A stretch of DNA of 64,000 nt from PALSA-612 sp963791225 (lineage in GTDB: Bacteria > Actinomycetota > Thermoleophilia > Gaiellales > Gaiellaceae): contig CAWBRV010000003.1 of the NCBI GenBank assembly GCA_963791225.1, positions 1,488,001-1,552,000 on the forward strand, in the 5' to 3' direction. The position numbers and the translations under genes are program-made. A model generated the notes under the pieces. That model did not search any database and was not told where the DNA came from. It saw only the letters and a program-made list of their open reading frames with translations. Shown piece after piece: positions 16,116-25,319 of this stretch (the first letter of the stretch is position 1; every line of letters begins with the position of its first letter).

Positions 16116-18038
16116 GTGCGCTTCGCGTCCGTCTATCCGCTCGTCTCCGCCCGCTCGCTGGCGCGGCCGTTCACCTACGAGGTCGGAGACGAGATCGGCA
16201 AGGGAGCCGTGCTCTCGGTGCAGTTCGGGGCTGCGAAGCGCCGCGGCGTCGTCGTCGGACTCGAGGAGGAGCCGCCGGCGGGCGTCGATCCGATCGCGGC
16301 CGGACGCCTCCTCGACGAGCTGCCGCCGGCGCTCGTCGACCTCGCGCTGTGGACCGCCGACTACTACGGCTCGACGCCCGGTCGCGCGCTCGCGCTCGTC
16401 GCCCCTCCCAAACCGGCGCGCCGCGGTGAGCTCCGGAGCCCGAGCCGCGACTACGCCTTCGGCGGCGAGTCCGAGCCGCTCGAGCTGAGCGGCCCGCAAC
16501 GCGCCGCTCTCGACCGGATCGAGGCTGCTGCCGCGGGCGGAGGCGGGCACTTCCTGCTCTACGGCGCCACCGGGAGCGGCAAGACCGAGGTGTACCTGCA
16601 GGCGTGCGCGGCGACGATCGAGAGCGGTCGCGGCGCGATCGTCCTCGTCCCGGAGATCGCGCTGACGCCCCAGACGCTCGGCCGCTTCCGCGCCCGCTTC
16701 GGCGACCGAGTCGCCGTGATCCACTCGGGCCTCAGCGAGGCCGAGCGGCGCGACGAGCGCGAGCGGATCGCCTCCGGCGACGCTGCGGTCGTTGTCGGCG
16801 CCCGGTCGGCGGTGTTTGCGCCGGTGCCGCGACTCGGGCTCGTCTGCGTGGACGAGGAGCACGATCCGTCCTACAAGCAGGAGTCGGACCCCCGCTACGA
16901 CGCCCGGACCGTCGCCGCCAAGCGCGCGGCGCTCGAGGGCGCGGTCGCGCTCTACGGCTCGGCAACGCCGCGCCCCGAGAGCTGGGCGCGACTCGAGCGG
17001 CTCGAGCTCGGCGGGCGCCTAGGCGCCTCGCTGCCGCCCGTGACCGTCGTGGACATGCGCTGCGAGGCCGGCTACCCGCTCTCTGCGCCGCTCCTCGCGG
17101 GGCTCGCACGCGTCGAACGCGAGGGCGGCAAGGCGATCCTGCTCCTGAACCGGCGCGGGCTCGTGCCGGCTCTCCACTGCCGCGACTGCGGCGAGACCCG
17201 CCGCTGCGAGCACTGCGACGTGGCGCTCGTCCTGCACGCCGACGGATCGCTCCGCTGCCACCACTGCGGAGCCGCGCAGGCGACGAGCGAGCTCTGCCCG
17301 GCCTGCGGATCGCCCGAGCTCGTCCGCGTCGGCGCCGGGACGCAGCGCCTCGAGCGGGAGCTGGAGCAGCACGTGCCGGGTCTCGAGCGGATCCGGCTCG
17401 ACTCGGACACCGTCTCGCAGCCGGCCGCGCTCCAGGAGGCGCTGGAGCGCTTTGCGGGCGCCGAACGGGCTGTCCTGCTCGGCACACAGATGGTGGCCAA
17501 GGGACATCACTTCGGCGACGTGTCGCTGGCCGCCGTCGTCGACGCCGACACCGGCCTCGCGATGCCGGACTTCCGTGCCGAGGAGCGCACGTTCCAGCTG
17601 ATCACGCAGCTCGCGGGGCGCAGCGGCCGCACCGCGCCGGGCCGCGTCATCGTCCAAACCTTCCAGCCCGACTCCCGTGCCGTCCTCTTCGCCGCCCGTC
17701 ACGACGTGGCGGGCTTCCTGGACGAGGAGCTTCGCCGCCGCGAGGAGCTCGGCTACCCGCCGTACCGCCATGTCGTCAGGGCCCTCGTCTCAGGCCCGGA
17801 CGCGGACGACCCGAGCCGTCTGCTCGAGGAGATCCGCCGCGGCCTCGGCGACGCGGACGTGATCGGCCCGGCGCCGCTCCTGCGCCTCCGTGGTCGCCAT
17901 CGCGCGCAGCTGATCGCCAAGACCACCGAGCCGCGCCGCGTCGCCTCGGCCATCGCCCGCCTGCTCGCAGCCGCCGCACCCGCGATGCGCCGCGCGGGGC
18001 TCCAGGCCGTGGTCGACGTCGACCCGCAGAGCCTCTAG
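16116..18038 (+). CDS. priA: Primosomal replication-restart helicase PriA
   Basis: PriA loads the replisome at stalled forks. The 640-residue protein has an N-terminal DNA-binding domain, Walker A GATGSGKTEVY (residues 150-160), the Walker B motif CVDEEHDPSYKQ, the motif YGSATPRPES, eight zinc-binding cysteines in CxxC pairs (CRDCGETRRCEHC, CHHCG, CPACG) and helicase motifs GTQMVAKGHHF and QLAGRSGR. Many actinobacterial PriA proteins lack working ATPase motifs; this one keeps them all. GTG start fixed by the -10 box. Confidence 0.94.
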   Translation: MRFASVYPLVSARSLARPFTYEVGDEIGKGAVLSVQFGAAKRRGVVVGLEEEPPAGVDPIAAGRLLDELPPALVDLALWTADYYGSTPGRALALVAPPKPARRGELRSPSRDYAFGGESEPLELSGPQRAALDRIEAAAAGGGGHFLLYGATGSGKTEVYLQACAATIESGRGAIVLVPEIALTPQTLGRFRARFGDRVAVIHSGLSEAERRDERERIASGDAAVVVGARSAVFAPVPRLGLVCVDEEHDPSYKQESDPRYDARTVAAKRAALEGAVALYGSATPRPESWARLERLELGGRLGASLPPVTVVDMRCEAGYPLSAPLLAGLARVEREGGKAILLLNRRGLVPALHCRDCGETRRCEHCDVALVLHADGSLRCHHCGAAQATSELCPACGSPELVRVGAGTQRLERELEQHVPGLERIRLDSDTVSQPAALQEALERFAGAERAVLLGTQMVAKGHHFGDVSLAAVVDADTGLAMPDFRAEERTFQLITQLAGRSGRTAPGRVIVQTFQPDSRAVLFAARHDVAGFLDEELRRREELGYPPYRHVVRALVSGPDADDPSRLLEEIRRGLGDADVIGPAPLLRLRGRHRAQLIAKTTEPRRVASAIARLLAAAAPAMRRAGLQAVVDVDPQSL

Positions 18039-18141
18039 GAGTTCGGCTAGCCGCACCCCGAGACGCAGGCTGCCTCCATGGTCGCGCCGGACCTCGCGAG
18101 CGACAGTTCTCCTCGACATGACACGGAAAGGGGAGCTCGCC

Positions 18142-19565
18142 ATGAAGTTCAGCCAACGGGGCACGCTCGCCGTCGTTTGTCTGGCGACGGCGATGCTCAT
18201 GCTCGACATCGCGGTCGTCAACACCGCGCTCTCGCACATCGCGTCCGACCTCGACTCGGGCCTGACCGGCCTGCAGTGGATCGTCGACGCCTACACACTT
18301 GCGCTCGCCACCGTCGTGCTCACCGCGGGCTCGCTCGCCGACCGGCTCGGCCGGCGCTGCATCTTCGCCTGGGGGATGGGGCTCTTCACGGTGACCTCGC
18401 TCTGGTGCGCGCTCGCGACGAGCATCGCCGAGCTCGACGCCGCCCGCGCGGTCCAGGGCCTCGGCGCTGCGATGATGTTCGCGAGTTCGCTGGCCGTCCT
18501 CGCCGACGCGTTTCCGGCCGCGGCCGAGCGCGCCAAGGCATTCGCCGTCTACGGGGCCACGATCGGTGCCTCCTTCGCCGTCGGACCGCTCGTCGGCGGC
18601 GTGCTCACGAGCTACGTGAGCTGGCGCGCGGTCTTCTTCGTCAACGTCCCGCTCGGCATCGCGGCGGTCGCCGCCACCTATGCCTGGGTGCGTGAGTCGC
18701 ACGAATCGAAGGCCCGGAGGCTCGACCTGCCCGGACAGCTGACGCTGACGGGCGGCCTCTTCCTGCTCGTCTTCGCCCTGCTCCGAGGAAACGACGAGGG
18801 TTGGTCGAGCCTCTCGATCGTCGCCTCGCTGGTGGGCGCGGTCGCGTTGCTGGCGCTCTTCGTCCTTGCCGAGCTCCGCTCGCGCGAGCCGATGCTGCCG
18901 CTCCAGCTCTTCCGCCGACCCGACTTCACCGGTGCTCAGGTGGCAGCGTTCGCGATCTCCGGCTCGTTCTTCGCGATCTTCCTCTACACGACGCTCTACC
19001 TGCAGGAGATCCTGCACCTCTCGGCGATCGAGGCAGGTCTCGTCTACCTGCCGGGCACGGTGCTCATCTTCGTCGTCTCCGGCGCGAGCGCAGCTCTGAC
19101 GAGCAGGGTGGGACCGTCGGTGCTCGTCGTCACTGGTCTGATGCTCGTCGCCGCCGGCCTCGCGCTGACCCTGCTCACCGGGACCGACTCGAGCTGGACG
19201 GCACTGATGCCGGGCCTGCTCGTCGGGTGCGTCGGGACCGGACTCTTCAACCCGGCGGTCGTCACGATCGCGCTCGGCTCGGTGTCCGAGGAGCAGAGCG
19301 GCCTCGCCGCCGGGACGAACGACGCGTTCCGTCAGGGCGGCATCGCGGTCGGCGTCGCCGTGTTCGGTGCGGTCATCCCGGCCGCGTCCGCGCTCGGCGG
19401 AGGCTCGCCGGCCGACTACGTCGCGGGGATGCACACCGCCGCGATCATCGGCGCCGTCGCTCGCAGCCACAGGAGCGGTCGCCTGCGCCCGCCTGTTCCG
19501 CGATCGGACTCGCCTCGTCCGGCAAACGCCTTGCCGAGGCCGCGGTCGCCGTCGCCTCGCGCTAA
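18142..19565 (+). CDS. MFS multidrug exporter, DHA2/EmrB-QacA type, 3' end frameshifted
   Basis: A 14-TM drug/proton antiporter. The start ATG 18142 has a strong GAAAGGGGAG site; an earlier ATG at 18118 does not. Typical motifs are LDIAVVNTALSHI (TM1) and GSLADRLGRR (motif A). The uninterrupted frame runs to 19635, past a terminator, but its last 57 codons are not MFS-like. The final helix (LAATGAVACARLF) is in the next frame from about 19459, and GLASSGKRLAEAAVAVASR in the third frame ends at TAA 19563-19565, just before the terminator. Two single-base insertions near 19459 and 19498 would restore one reading frame. Confidence 0.8.
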
Positions 19566-19585
19566 CCGGTTCGCCTCGCCGCCTC

Positions 19586-19610
19586 GAAGGCCCGCCTCGT
19601 GCGGGCCTTC
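19586..19610 (+). terminator. Strong hairpin after the MFS gene
   Basis: Ten-base-pair perfect stem GAAGGCCCGC / GCGGGCCTTC with loop CTCGT. It separates the MFS gene from the def promoter and supports a true MFS stop at 19565 rather than 19635. No long U-run follows. Confidence 0.65.
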
Positions 19611-19627
19611 GCGCGTCCGGGCCGAAT

Positions 19628-19633
19628 TACACT
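19628..19633 (+). promoter_or_regulatory. -10 box TACACT of def
   Basis: TACACT, six bases, ATG 19640. Likely start of the def-fmt-rsmB-rib transcript. Confidence 0.6.
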
Positions 19634-19639
19634 GACGTC

Positions 19640-20239
19640 ATGGCGGACGAGCACGGACAGGTCAAGGAGAGCTCCGGCAAGCGCGACCCGGAGCGCGAGG
19701 CACGGCGCCGGCTCGCGCTCGCGCAGATCCGGCAGTATCCCGACGCGTCGCTCCGCCTCCGAGCCTCCGAGGTCGAGGCCGTCGACGACGAGCTGCGGAG
19801 CCTCGTCGAGCGCATGCTCGTGCTGATGGAGGATGCGAGCGGCATCGGTCTCGCCGCCACGCAGGTCGGGGTGCTCCGGCGCATGTTCGTCTGCCGGCTC
19901 GGCGACGAGGACGCCGACGAGGACGAGCTCGAGCTGCACGCCTTCGTGAACCCGGTCGTGACGCCGATCGGCGACGAGCGCAAGAGCGCCGACGAGGGCT
20001 GCCTGTCCCTGCAGGAGGTGCTCGTTCCGGTCGAGCGGCCGGCCCGTGTGGTCATCGAGGCGACCGACCTCGACGGCGCTCCCGTGCGAATGGAGCTCGA
20101 GAGCCTCGACGCCCGCGTCGTCCAGCACGAGCTCGACCACCTCGACGGCATCCTGATCATCGACCGGACGACCGACGAGGCGCGGCGCGAGGCGCTCGCT
20201 ACCCTCCGGCCCCGGCCGGAGCTCGCCGGCCGCGCCTGA
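19640..20239 (+). CDS. def: Peptide deformylase
   Basis: It removes the formyl group from nascent N-terminal methionine. The 199-residue protein has the three deformylase motifs: GIGLAATQVG, EGCLS and QHELDHLDG, which hold the metal-binding Cys and two His and the catalytic Glu. The first 30 residues are charged and dispensable. The frame is open upstream into the MFS region, but the leaderless -10 places the start at ATG 19640. fmt follows after one base, a functional pair with def. Confidence 0.95.
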   Translation: MADEHGQVKESSGKRDPEREARRRLALAQIRQYPDASLRLRASEVEAVDDELRSLVERMLVLMEDASGIGLAATQVGVLRRMFVCRLGDEDADEDELELHAFVNPVVTPIGDERKSADEGCLSLQEVLVPVERPARVVIEATDLDGAPVRMELESLDARVVQHELDHLDGILIIDRTTDEARREALATLRPRPELAGRA

Positions 20240-20240
20240 G

Positions 20241-21035
20241 ATGGCCCGTATCGGCGTCGCGGCGACGGCGCCGTTCGGCGCGGACGTCCTCGGGCGGCTT
20301 GCAGCAAGGCACGAGCTCGCCTTCGTCCTCACCCGGCCGGACAGCCGGCGCGGGCGCGGCCGAGCGGTGGGCGCGTCCCCGGCGAAGGTCGCGGCGGAGC
20401 GGCTCGGCGTCCCCGTACTGCAGCCGGAGCACCTCGACGGCTCGGTCGACCTGCCGGCGGAGACGATCGTGGCCGTCGCCTACGGGCTGCTCGTTCCGCA
20501 GGTGCTGCTGGAGCGCCATCTCTGGCTGAACGTCCACCCGTCGCTGCTGCCGCGCTGGCGCGGAGCGGCGCCGGTCGAACGGACGATCATGGCCGGAGAC
20601 GACGAGACGGGCGTGACGATCATTCGGCTCGTCGAGGAGCTCGACGGCGGCCCGATCGGGGCGCAGGAGTCGTTCGCCGTCGCGCCGGAGGACGATGCCG
20701 GCGCCCTGTACGAGCGGGCCGCCGAGGTCGCCGCACGGCTCCTGGATCCCCTTCCGGAGCGGTTTACGCCGCAGGCCGACGAGGGTGCGACCTACGCCGA
20801 GAAGATCGGCGCGGCCGACCGCAGCCTCGACCTCGCGCGCCCCGCGGACGAGCTCGTCCGCCGGGTTCGCGCACTCTCGCCTCACATCGGCGCGCGCGGG
20901 GAGCTGCAGGGTCGCCCCGTGACGGTCTGGAGGGCGCAGGTCGCAGCCGACGGGTCGTTCGAGCCGCTCGAGGTGCAGCCGGAGGGCGGGCGGCGGATGG
21001 ACTACGCGGCCTGGCTCCGCGGCCTGCGGCAGTGA
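20241..21035 (+). CDS. fmt: Methionyl-tRNA formyltransferase
   Basis: It formylates initiator Met-tRNA with 10-formyl-THF. The motif NVHPSLLPRWRGAAPVERTI contains the active-site region (the SLLPRWRG stretch), preceded by TRPDSRRGRGR near the N-terminus. At 264 residues it is shorter than the roughly 310 of E. coli Fmt; the C-terminal OB-like domain is compact. It starts one base after def and its stop overlaps the rsmB start in a GTGA arrangement. Confidence 0.9.
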   Translation: MARIGVAATAPFGADVLGRLAARHELAFVLTRPDSRRGRGRAVGASPAKVAAERLGVPVLQPEHLDGSVDLPAETIVAVAYGLLVPQVLLERHLWLNVHPSLLPRWRGAAPVERTIMAGDDETGVTIIRLVEELDGGPIGAQESFAVAPEDDAGALYERAAEVAARLLDPLPERFTPQADEGATYAEKIGAADRSLDLARPADELVRRVRALSPHIGARGELQGRPVTVWRAQVAADGSFEPLEVQPEGGRRMDYAAWLRGLRQ

Positions 21036-22246
21036 GCGTCTCGCCCGCGCGTCGGGCAGCGTACGAGGTCGTCCTGCGCGTCTTCGAGCAGGACGCGTAC
21101 GCCGATCGCGCGTTCGCGACCGCCGCGGAGGCGCTCGACGACCGGGACCGCGCGCTCGCCCAGCAGATCGCCTACGGCACCGTGCAGCGCGTCCGCGCCC
21201 TCGATCACGGCGTCGAGGCACTCGCCCGCCGCCCCGTGGCCAGGCTCGACCCGCCGGTCCGGGCGGCGCTGCGCATCGGCGCCTACCAGATCGCCTACCT
21301 CTCCGGCGTTGCGCGGCACGCGGCGGTCAACGAGACCGTGGAGCTCGTCCGAGGCGCGGGGCTCGAGCGGGCCGTCGCGTTCACGAACGCGGTGATGCGG
21401 CGGCTCACCGTCGGTCTCCGCGGGCTGCTCGCGAGCCTGCCGGAAGGGCCGCTCAAGCTCTCGTATCCCGACTGGGTCGCGGAGGTCTGGGAGCGCGACT
21501 TCGGCCCGGAACAGGCACTGGCCCTCATGCGTTCGCAAAACGAGCCGCCCGAGACCGTCGTCAGGCTCGCCCGCGGCGAGATCGACGGCGAGCCCACGGA
21601 CGTGCCCGGCGCCTACCGCGTCGAACGGGTGGACGAGCAGGCGCTTGCCGAGGGGCGGATCTGGCCGCAGAGCCGCGGCTCGCAGCTCGCCGCGCTCGCC
21701 GTCGGCGCGCTGCCGGGCGAGCGGACGCTGGACGTCTGCGCCGCCCCGGGCGGCAAGGCGACGCAGCTCGCGGGCGAGGTAACCGCGGTCGAGAAGCACG
21801 AGGGCCGCGCGCGCGAGCTGGCCGAGAACGCCGCCAGGCTCGGTGCGACGCACGTCCACGTCGTCAACGCCGACGCGCTCGCGCTTCCTGACGAGCTCCG
21901 CGGCTTCGACCGGGCGCTCGTCGACGCGCCGTGCTCGGGCCTGGGCGTGCTGAACAGCCGACCGGACCTGCGCTGGCGCGCGGAGCCACTCCCCGAACTC
22001 CAGCTCGCCCTCGTGCGCGCCGCGGCCGAGCGGGTCAGGCCCGGCGGCACGGTCGTCTACTCCGTCTGCACGCCGAACGCCGACGAGAACGAGTCGATCG
22101 TCGAGGCGTCCGGCCTCGCCGTCGACGACCTGGGCGCCGCCTGGCCGGCGTTCCGGCATCCGACGCGGCCGGAGTTTCTGCTCACGCTGCCCCACGTCCA
22201 CGGCACGTCGGGCTTTTTCGTCGCCCGCCTACGATTGCCCGCGTGA
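21032..22246 (+). CDS. rsmB: 16S rRNA (cytosine-967-C5)-methyltransferase
   Basis: It methylates C967 of 16S rRNA. Residues about 1-130 are a NusB-like RNA-binding domain; the C-terminal Rossmann methyltransferase has DVCAAPGGKATQLA (SAM), the DAPCSGLG motif IV Cys and the catalytic motif VI Cys in YSVCTPNADENE. 404 residues, GTG start overlapping the fmt stop by four bases. The def-fmt-rsmB order is common in bacteria. Confidence 0.92.
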   Translation: MSVSPARRAAYEVVLRVFEQDAYADRAFATAAEALDDRDRALAQQIAYGTVQRVRALDHGVEALARRPVARLDPPVRAALRIGAYQIAYLSGVARHAAVNETVELVRGAGLERAVAFTNAVMRRLTVGLRGLLASLPEGPLKLSYPDWVAEVWERDFGPEQALALMRSQNEPPETVVRLARGEIDGEPTDVPGAYRVERVDEQALAEGRIWPQSRGSQLAALAVGALPGERTLDVCAAPGGKATQLAGEVTAVEKHEGRARELAENAARLGATHVHVVNADALALPDELRGFDRALVDAPCSGLGVLNSRPDLRWRAEPLPELQLALVRAAAERVRPGGTVVYSVCTPNADENESIVEASGLAVDDLGAAWPAFRHPTRPEFLLTLPHVHGTSGFFVARLRLPA

Positions 22247-23186
22247 CGGATTACCTGGAGCGGGCGCTCGCGCTCGCCGATGCGACCCTCGGCCGCGCGC
22301 ACCCCAAGCCCGACGTCGGCGCCGTTCTCGTGCGCGACGGGATCGCGGTCGGCGAGGGCTCGACCGAGGCAGCCGGGCGGCACGCCGAGATCGTCGCCCT
22401 CGACGCCGCCGGTGAGCGGGGCCGGGGCGCGACTCTCTACGTGACGATGGAGCCCTGCGCGCACCACGGCTCGACGCCGCCTTGCACGGACGCGATCGTC
22501 GCCGCAGGCGTCGCAAGGGTGGTCGTCGGCTCGCGCGACCCGAACCCGGAGGCGGCGGGCGGGGTCGAGCGGCTCCGGGAGGCAGGCGTCGAGGTCGAGC
22601 TGGTCGACTCCTTCGCCGCCCGGGCGCAGAACGAGGCGTGGCGCACGTGGGTCGACGCTCGGCAGGCCGTTCGTGACGTGGAAGGTCGCCGTGACGCTCG
22701 ACGGCCGCGTCGCGGTGCCCGGCGTCCGCTGGATCTCCGGCGAGGAGAGCCGTCGCCGCGTGCACGAGCTCCGCGCGCGCTCCGACGCCGTCGCGGTGGG
22801 CATGGGCACGGTGCGGGCCGACGATCCACGGCTCGACGCCCGCGGGGTCGACGCGGCGCGCCAGCCGCGGCGGCTCGCATTCGGCCGCGGGCCCGCTTCC
22901 CGCGGGCTCGGAGCTCGAGCTGCGGAGCGGGCCGATCGCGGACGAGTTGCGCGCGCTGGCGGCGGACGGCGTCCAGTCGCTTCTCCTCGAGGGCGGGCCG
23001 ACCCTCGCCGGCGCGTTCCTGGCCGAGGATCTCGTCGACAAGCTGCTCCTCTTCGTCGCCCCGACCGTGGCCGGTGCCGGGCCGCGTATGCTGGGCGAAG
23101 TCGCCGAACCGCTCCGCGTGTCGCGGCTGACGGCCGAGCCCATCGGCCAGGATGTTCTTCTCAGCGCCTATGTCCACGAGCCCTGA
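22243..23186 (+). CDS. ribD: Bifunctional riboflavin deaminase/reductase RibD, two frameshifts
   Basis: RibD performs the second and third steps of riboflavin synthesis. The deaminase half (RAHPKPDVGAVLV, GRHAEIVAL, MEPCAHHGSTPPC) is in the frame of the GTG at 22243, overlapping the rsmB stop. The reductase half (FVTWKVAVTLDGRVAVPG, ISGEESRRRVHELR, VGMGTVRADDPRL) is in the next frame, and its end (LLLEGGPTLAGAFL) in the third. One extra G near 22649-22651 and one extra C in 22892-22894 explain both. Each half looks intact, so these are probably consensus errors. Confidence 0.85.
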
Positions 23187-23430
23187 ACCCGTTCGCCCAG
23201 CCCTCGCCGAGGACGAGATCGTGAGCGCGCTGTCGCACTGGCTCGCCTACCATCTGGGCAACGCGGAGCTCCGGACTCGCCTGCGCGAGCTCGGCACGGA
23301 CTGTCTCGACCCCGAGCAGGCGGAGATGATCGACGAGGTGCTCGCGGAGCTCGACCAGGCGCCCGAGGGCGAGCGCGGCGAGCTGGAGATGCTCGTCCGC
23401 GAGACGCTCGAGGCGATCGCGCTCGGCTGA
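23170..23430 (+). CDS. 86-residue protein of unknown function inside the riboflavin operon
   Basis: I do not recognise this protein. It is short, acidic and helical (DEIVSALSHWLAYHLGNAEL, then an EQAEMIDEVLAEL helix), with no signal peptide or membrane segment. The ATG at 23170 overlaps the end of ribD by 17 bases, and ribE follows after 13 bases, so it is almost certainly co-translated with riboflavin enzymes. G/C at third positions matches its neighbours. It could be a small accessory or unrelated passenger; there is no motif to decide. Confidence 0.7.
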   Translation: MSTSPEPVRPALAEDEIVSALSHWLAYHLGNAELRTRLRELGTDCLDPEQAEMIDEVLAELDQAPEGERGELEMLVRETLEAIALG

Positions 23431-23443
23431 GGAGGCGGTACGA

Positions 23444-24034
23444 GTGTTCACGGGCATCGTGCGGGAGCGGGGGACGATCGTCTCGGTCACGCGCCGCGAG
23501 GACGGCGCGCGTCTGCGGATCGCGGCACCGGAGGCGGCCGCGGAGGCGGCGGTCGGCGACTCGATCGCGATCGCCGGCGTGTGCCTGACGGTCGTCGCGG
23601 CGGCGGACGGCGAGCTCGAGTTCGAGGCGGTCGCCGAGACGCTTCGCCGGACCTCGCTCGGCCGGCTCGAGGCCGGAGCCGACGTCAACGTCGAGCCCGC
23701 GCTCCGTGCCGGCGAGCCGCTCGGCGGCCACTACGTCCAGGGCCACGTCGACGGCGTCGGTCGCGTGAGCTCCGTGACGGCCGAGGGCGACGGCCGCGTC
23801 GTCCGCTTCGACGCGCCGCCGGAGGTGCTCCGCTACTGCGTCGACAAGGGGTCGGTGACCGTCGAGGGCGTGTCGCTGACGGTCACGGACGTCGACGAGA
23901 AGGGCTTCGGCGTCGCACTCGTCCCGCACACGCTGTCCGTGACCACGCTCGGCACGCTCGCGCCTGGCGACGAGGTGAACCTCGAGGCGGACGTGCTCGC
24001 CAAGTACGTCGAGAGGCTCGTCGCGAGGCCCTGA
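23444..24034 (+). CDS. ribE: Riboflavin synthase, alpha subunit
   Basis: It dismutates 6,7-dimethyl-8-ribityllumazine into riboflavin. Two lumazine-binding barrels are visible in 196 residues: MFTGIVRERG with GVCLTVV and GGHYVQGHVDG in the first half, and KGSVTVEGVSLTV with VPHTLSVTTLG in the second. GTG start with a GAGGAGG ribosome-binding site eight bases upstream. Confidence 0.94.
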   Translation: MFTGIVRERGTIVSVTRREDGARLRIAAPEAAAEAAVGDSIAIAGVCLTVVAAADGELEFEAVAETLRRTSLGRLEAGADVNVEPALRAGEPLGGHYVQGHVDGVGRVSSVTAEGDGRVVRFDAPPEVLRYCVDKGSVTVEGVSLTVTDVDEKGFGVALVPHTLSVTTLGTLAPGDEVNLEADVLAKYVERLVARP

Positions 24035-24047
24035 GCCGCCCGCGGGC

Positions 24048-24053
24048 TACGAT
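24048..24053 (+). promoter_or_regulatory. Possible -10 box TACGAT before ribBA
   Basis: TACGAT eight bases before ATG 24062. It may give an internal promoter in the riboflavin operon. Confidence 0.35.
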
Positions 24054-24061
24054 TCGAGGCG

Positions 24062-25319
24062 ATGGCGGCCGTCGCCGAGCCAGAGACATCGCCGTTCTCG
24101 CCCGTCGAGGATGCCCTCGACGACGTGCGCCAGGGCAAGTTCGTGGTCGTCGTCGACGATCCCGACCGCGAGAACGAGGGCGATCTCGTCATCGCGGCCC
24201 AGTTCGCGACGCCCGAGGCGATCAACTTCATGGCCACGCACGCGCGCGGCCTGATCTGCCTCTCGCTGACGGAGGAGCGCGCCGACGAGCTCGGTCTGCG
24301 CCCGATGACCGACCGGAACGAGGCGCCGCTCGGGACCGCCTTCACCGTCTCGATCGAGGCACGCGAGGGCGTAACGACCGGCATCTCCGCCGCCGACCGC
24401 TCGCACACGATCCAGGTCGCGATCAACGCGCAGAGCCGCCCGGGCGACCTCGTCCAGCCGGGACACGTCTTCCCGCTTGCGGGCGAAGCCGGGAGGCGTC
24501 CTCGAGCGGATCGGCCAGACCGAGGCCGCCGTCGACCTGGCCCGCCTGGCCGGCCTGACGCCGGCCGGCGTGGTCTGCGAGATCATGAACGACGACGGCA
24601 CGATGGCCCGCGTGCCCGACCTGACGCGCTTCTGCGACCACCACGAGCTGCGGATGATCACCGTCGCGCAGCTCGTCGAGTACCGGCGCCGCCACGAGCT
24701 CCTCGTCGAGCGCACCGCCCAGGTGCGCATGCCCACGGACTACGGCGAGTTCACGGCCGTCGCCTTCCGCGAGAAGCTGACCGGCAAGACCCACGTGGCG
24801 CTCGTCCGCGGTGAGGTCGAGGGCAAGGAGGACGTTCTCGTCCGCGTCCACTCGGAGTGCCTGACCGGCGACGTCTTCCACTCCCTGCGCTGTGACTGCG
24901 GCGAACAGCTCGAGCTGGCTCTCGAGCGCATCGGCGACGAGAGCGAGGGCGTGCTCCTGTACATGGCGCAGGAGGGCCGCGGGATCGGGCTGCTGAACAA
25001 GCTCCGCGCCTACGAGCTCCAGGAACAGGGAATGGACACCGTCGAGGCGAACCTCGAGCTCGGCTTCCCCGCCGACGCGCGCGACTATGCGATCGGGAAC
25101 CAGATCCTCTCCGAGCTCGGCCTGACGACCATTCGGATCCTGACGAACAACCCGCGCAAGCTCACGGGCATCGAGGGTTTCGGGCTGACCGTCGTCGAGC
25201 AGGTCGCGATCGAGGTGGCCCCGAATGCCGAGAACCGGCGGTATCTGACCGCCAAGCGTGACAAGCTTGGGCATAGGCTTCACCACCAGGACCTGAAGTT
25301 CGAGAAGACCGATGACTGA
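24062..25319 (+). CDS. ribBA: Bifunctional DHBP synthase/GTP cyclohydrolase II RibBA, one frameshift
   Basis: RibB makes dihydroxybutanone phosphate; RibA opens GTP; both feed riboflavin synthesis. The N-terminal half has VVVDDPDRENEGDLVIAAQF and FTVSIEAREGVTTGISAADR. The C-terminal half has HSECLTGDVFHSLRCDCGEQ (zinc-binding cysteines), MAQEGRGIGLLNKL and ILTNNPRKL. One extra base near 24479 moves the frame from HVFPL to RAKPGGVLERIGQTEA. The product would be about 418 residues after correction. Its stop overlaps the ribH start by eight bases. Confidence 0.88.

Noticed and set aside
24062..25319. Separate ribB and ribA genes
   Set aside because: The break falls inside a strictly conserved segment of RibB (HVFPL-RAKPGGV), so a one-base error in a single ribBA gene is more likely.
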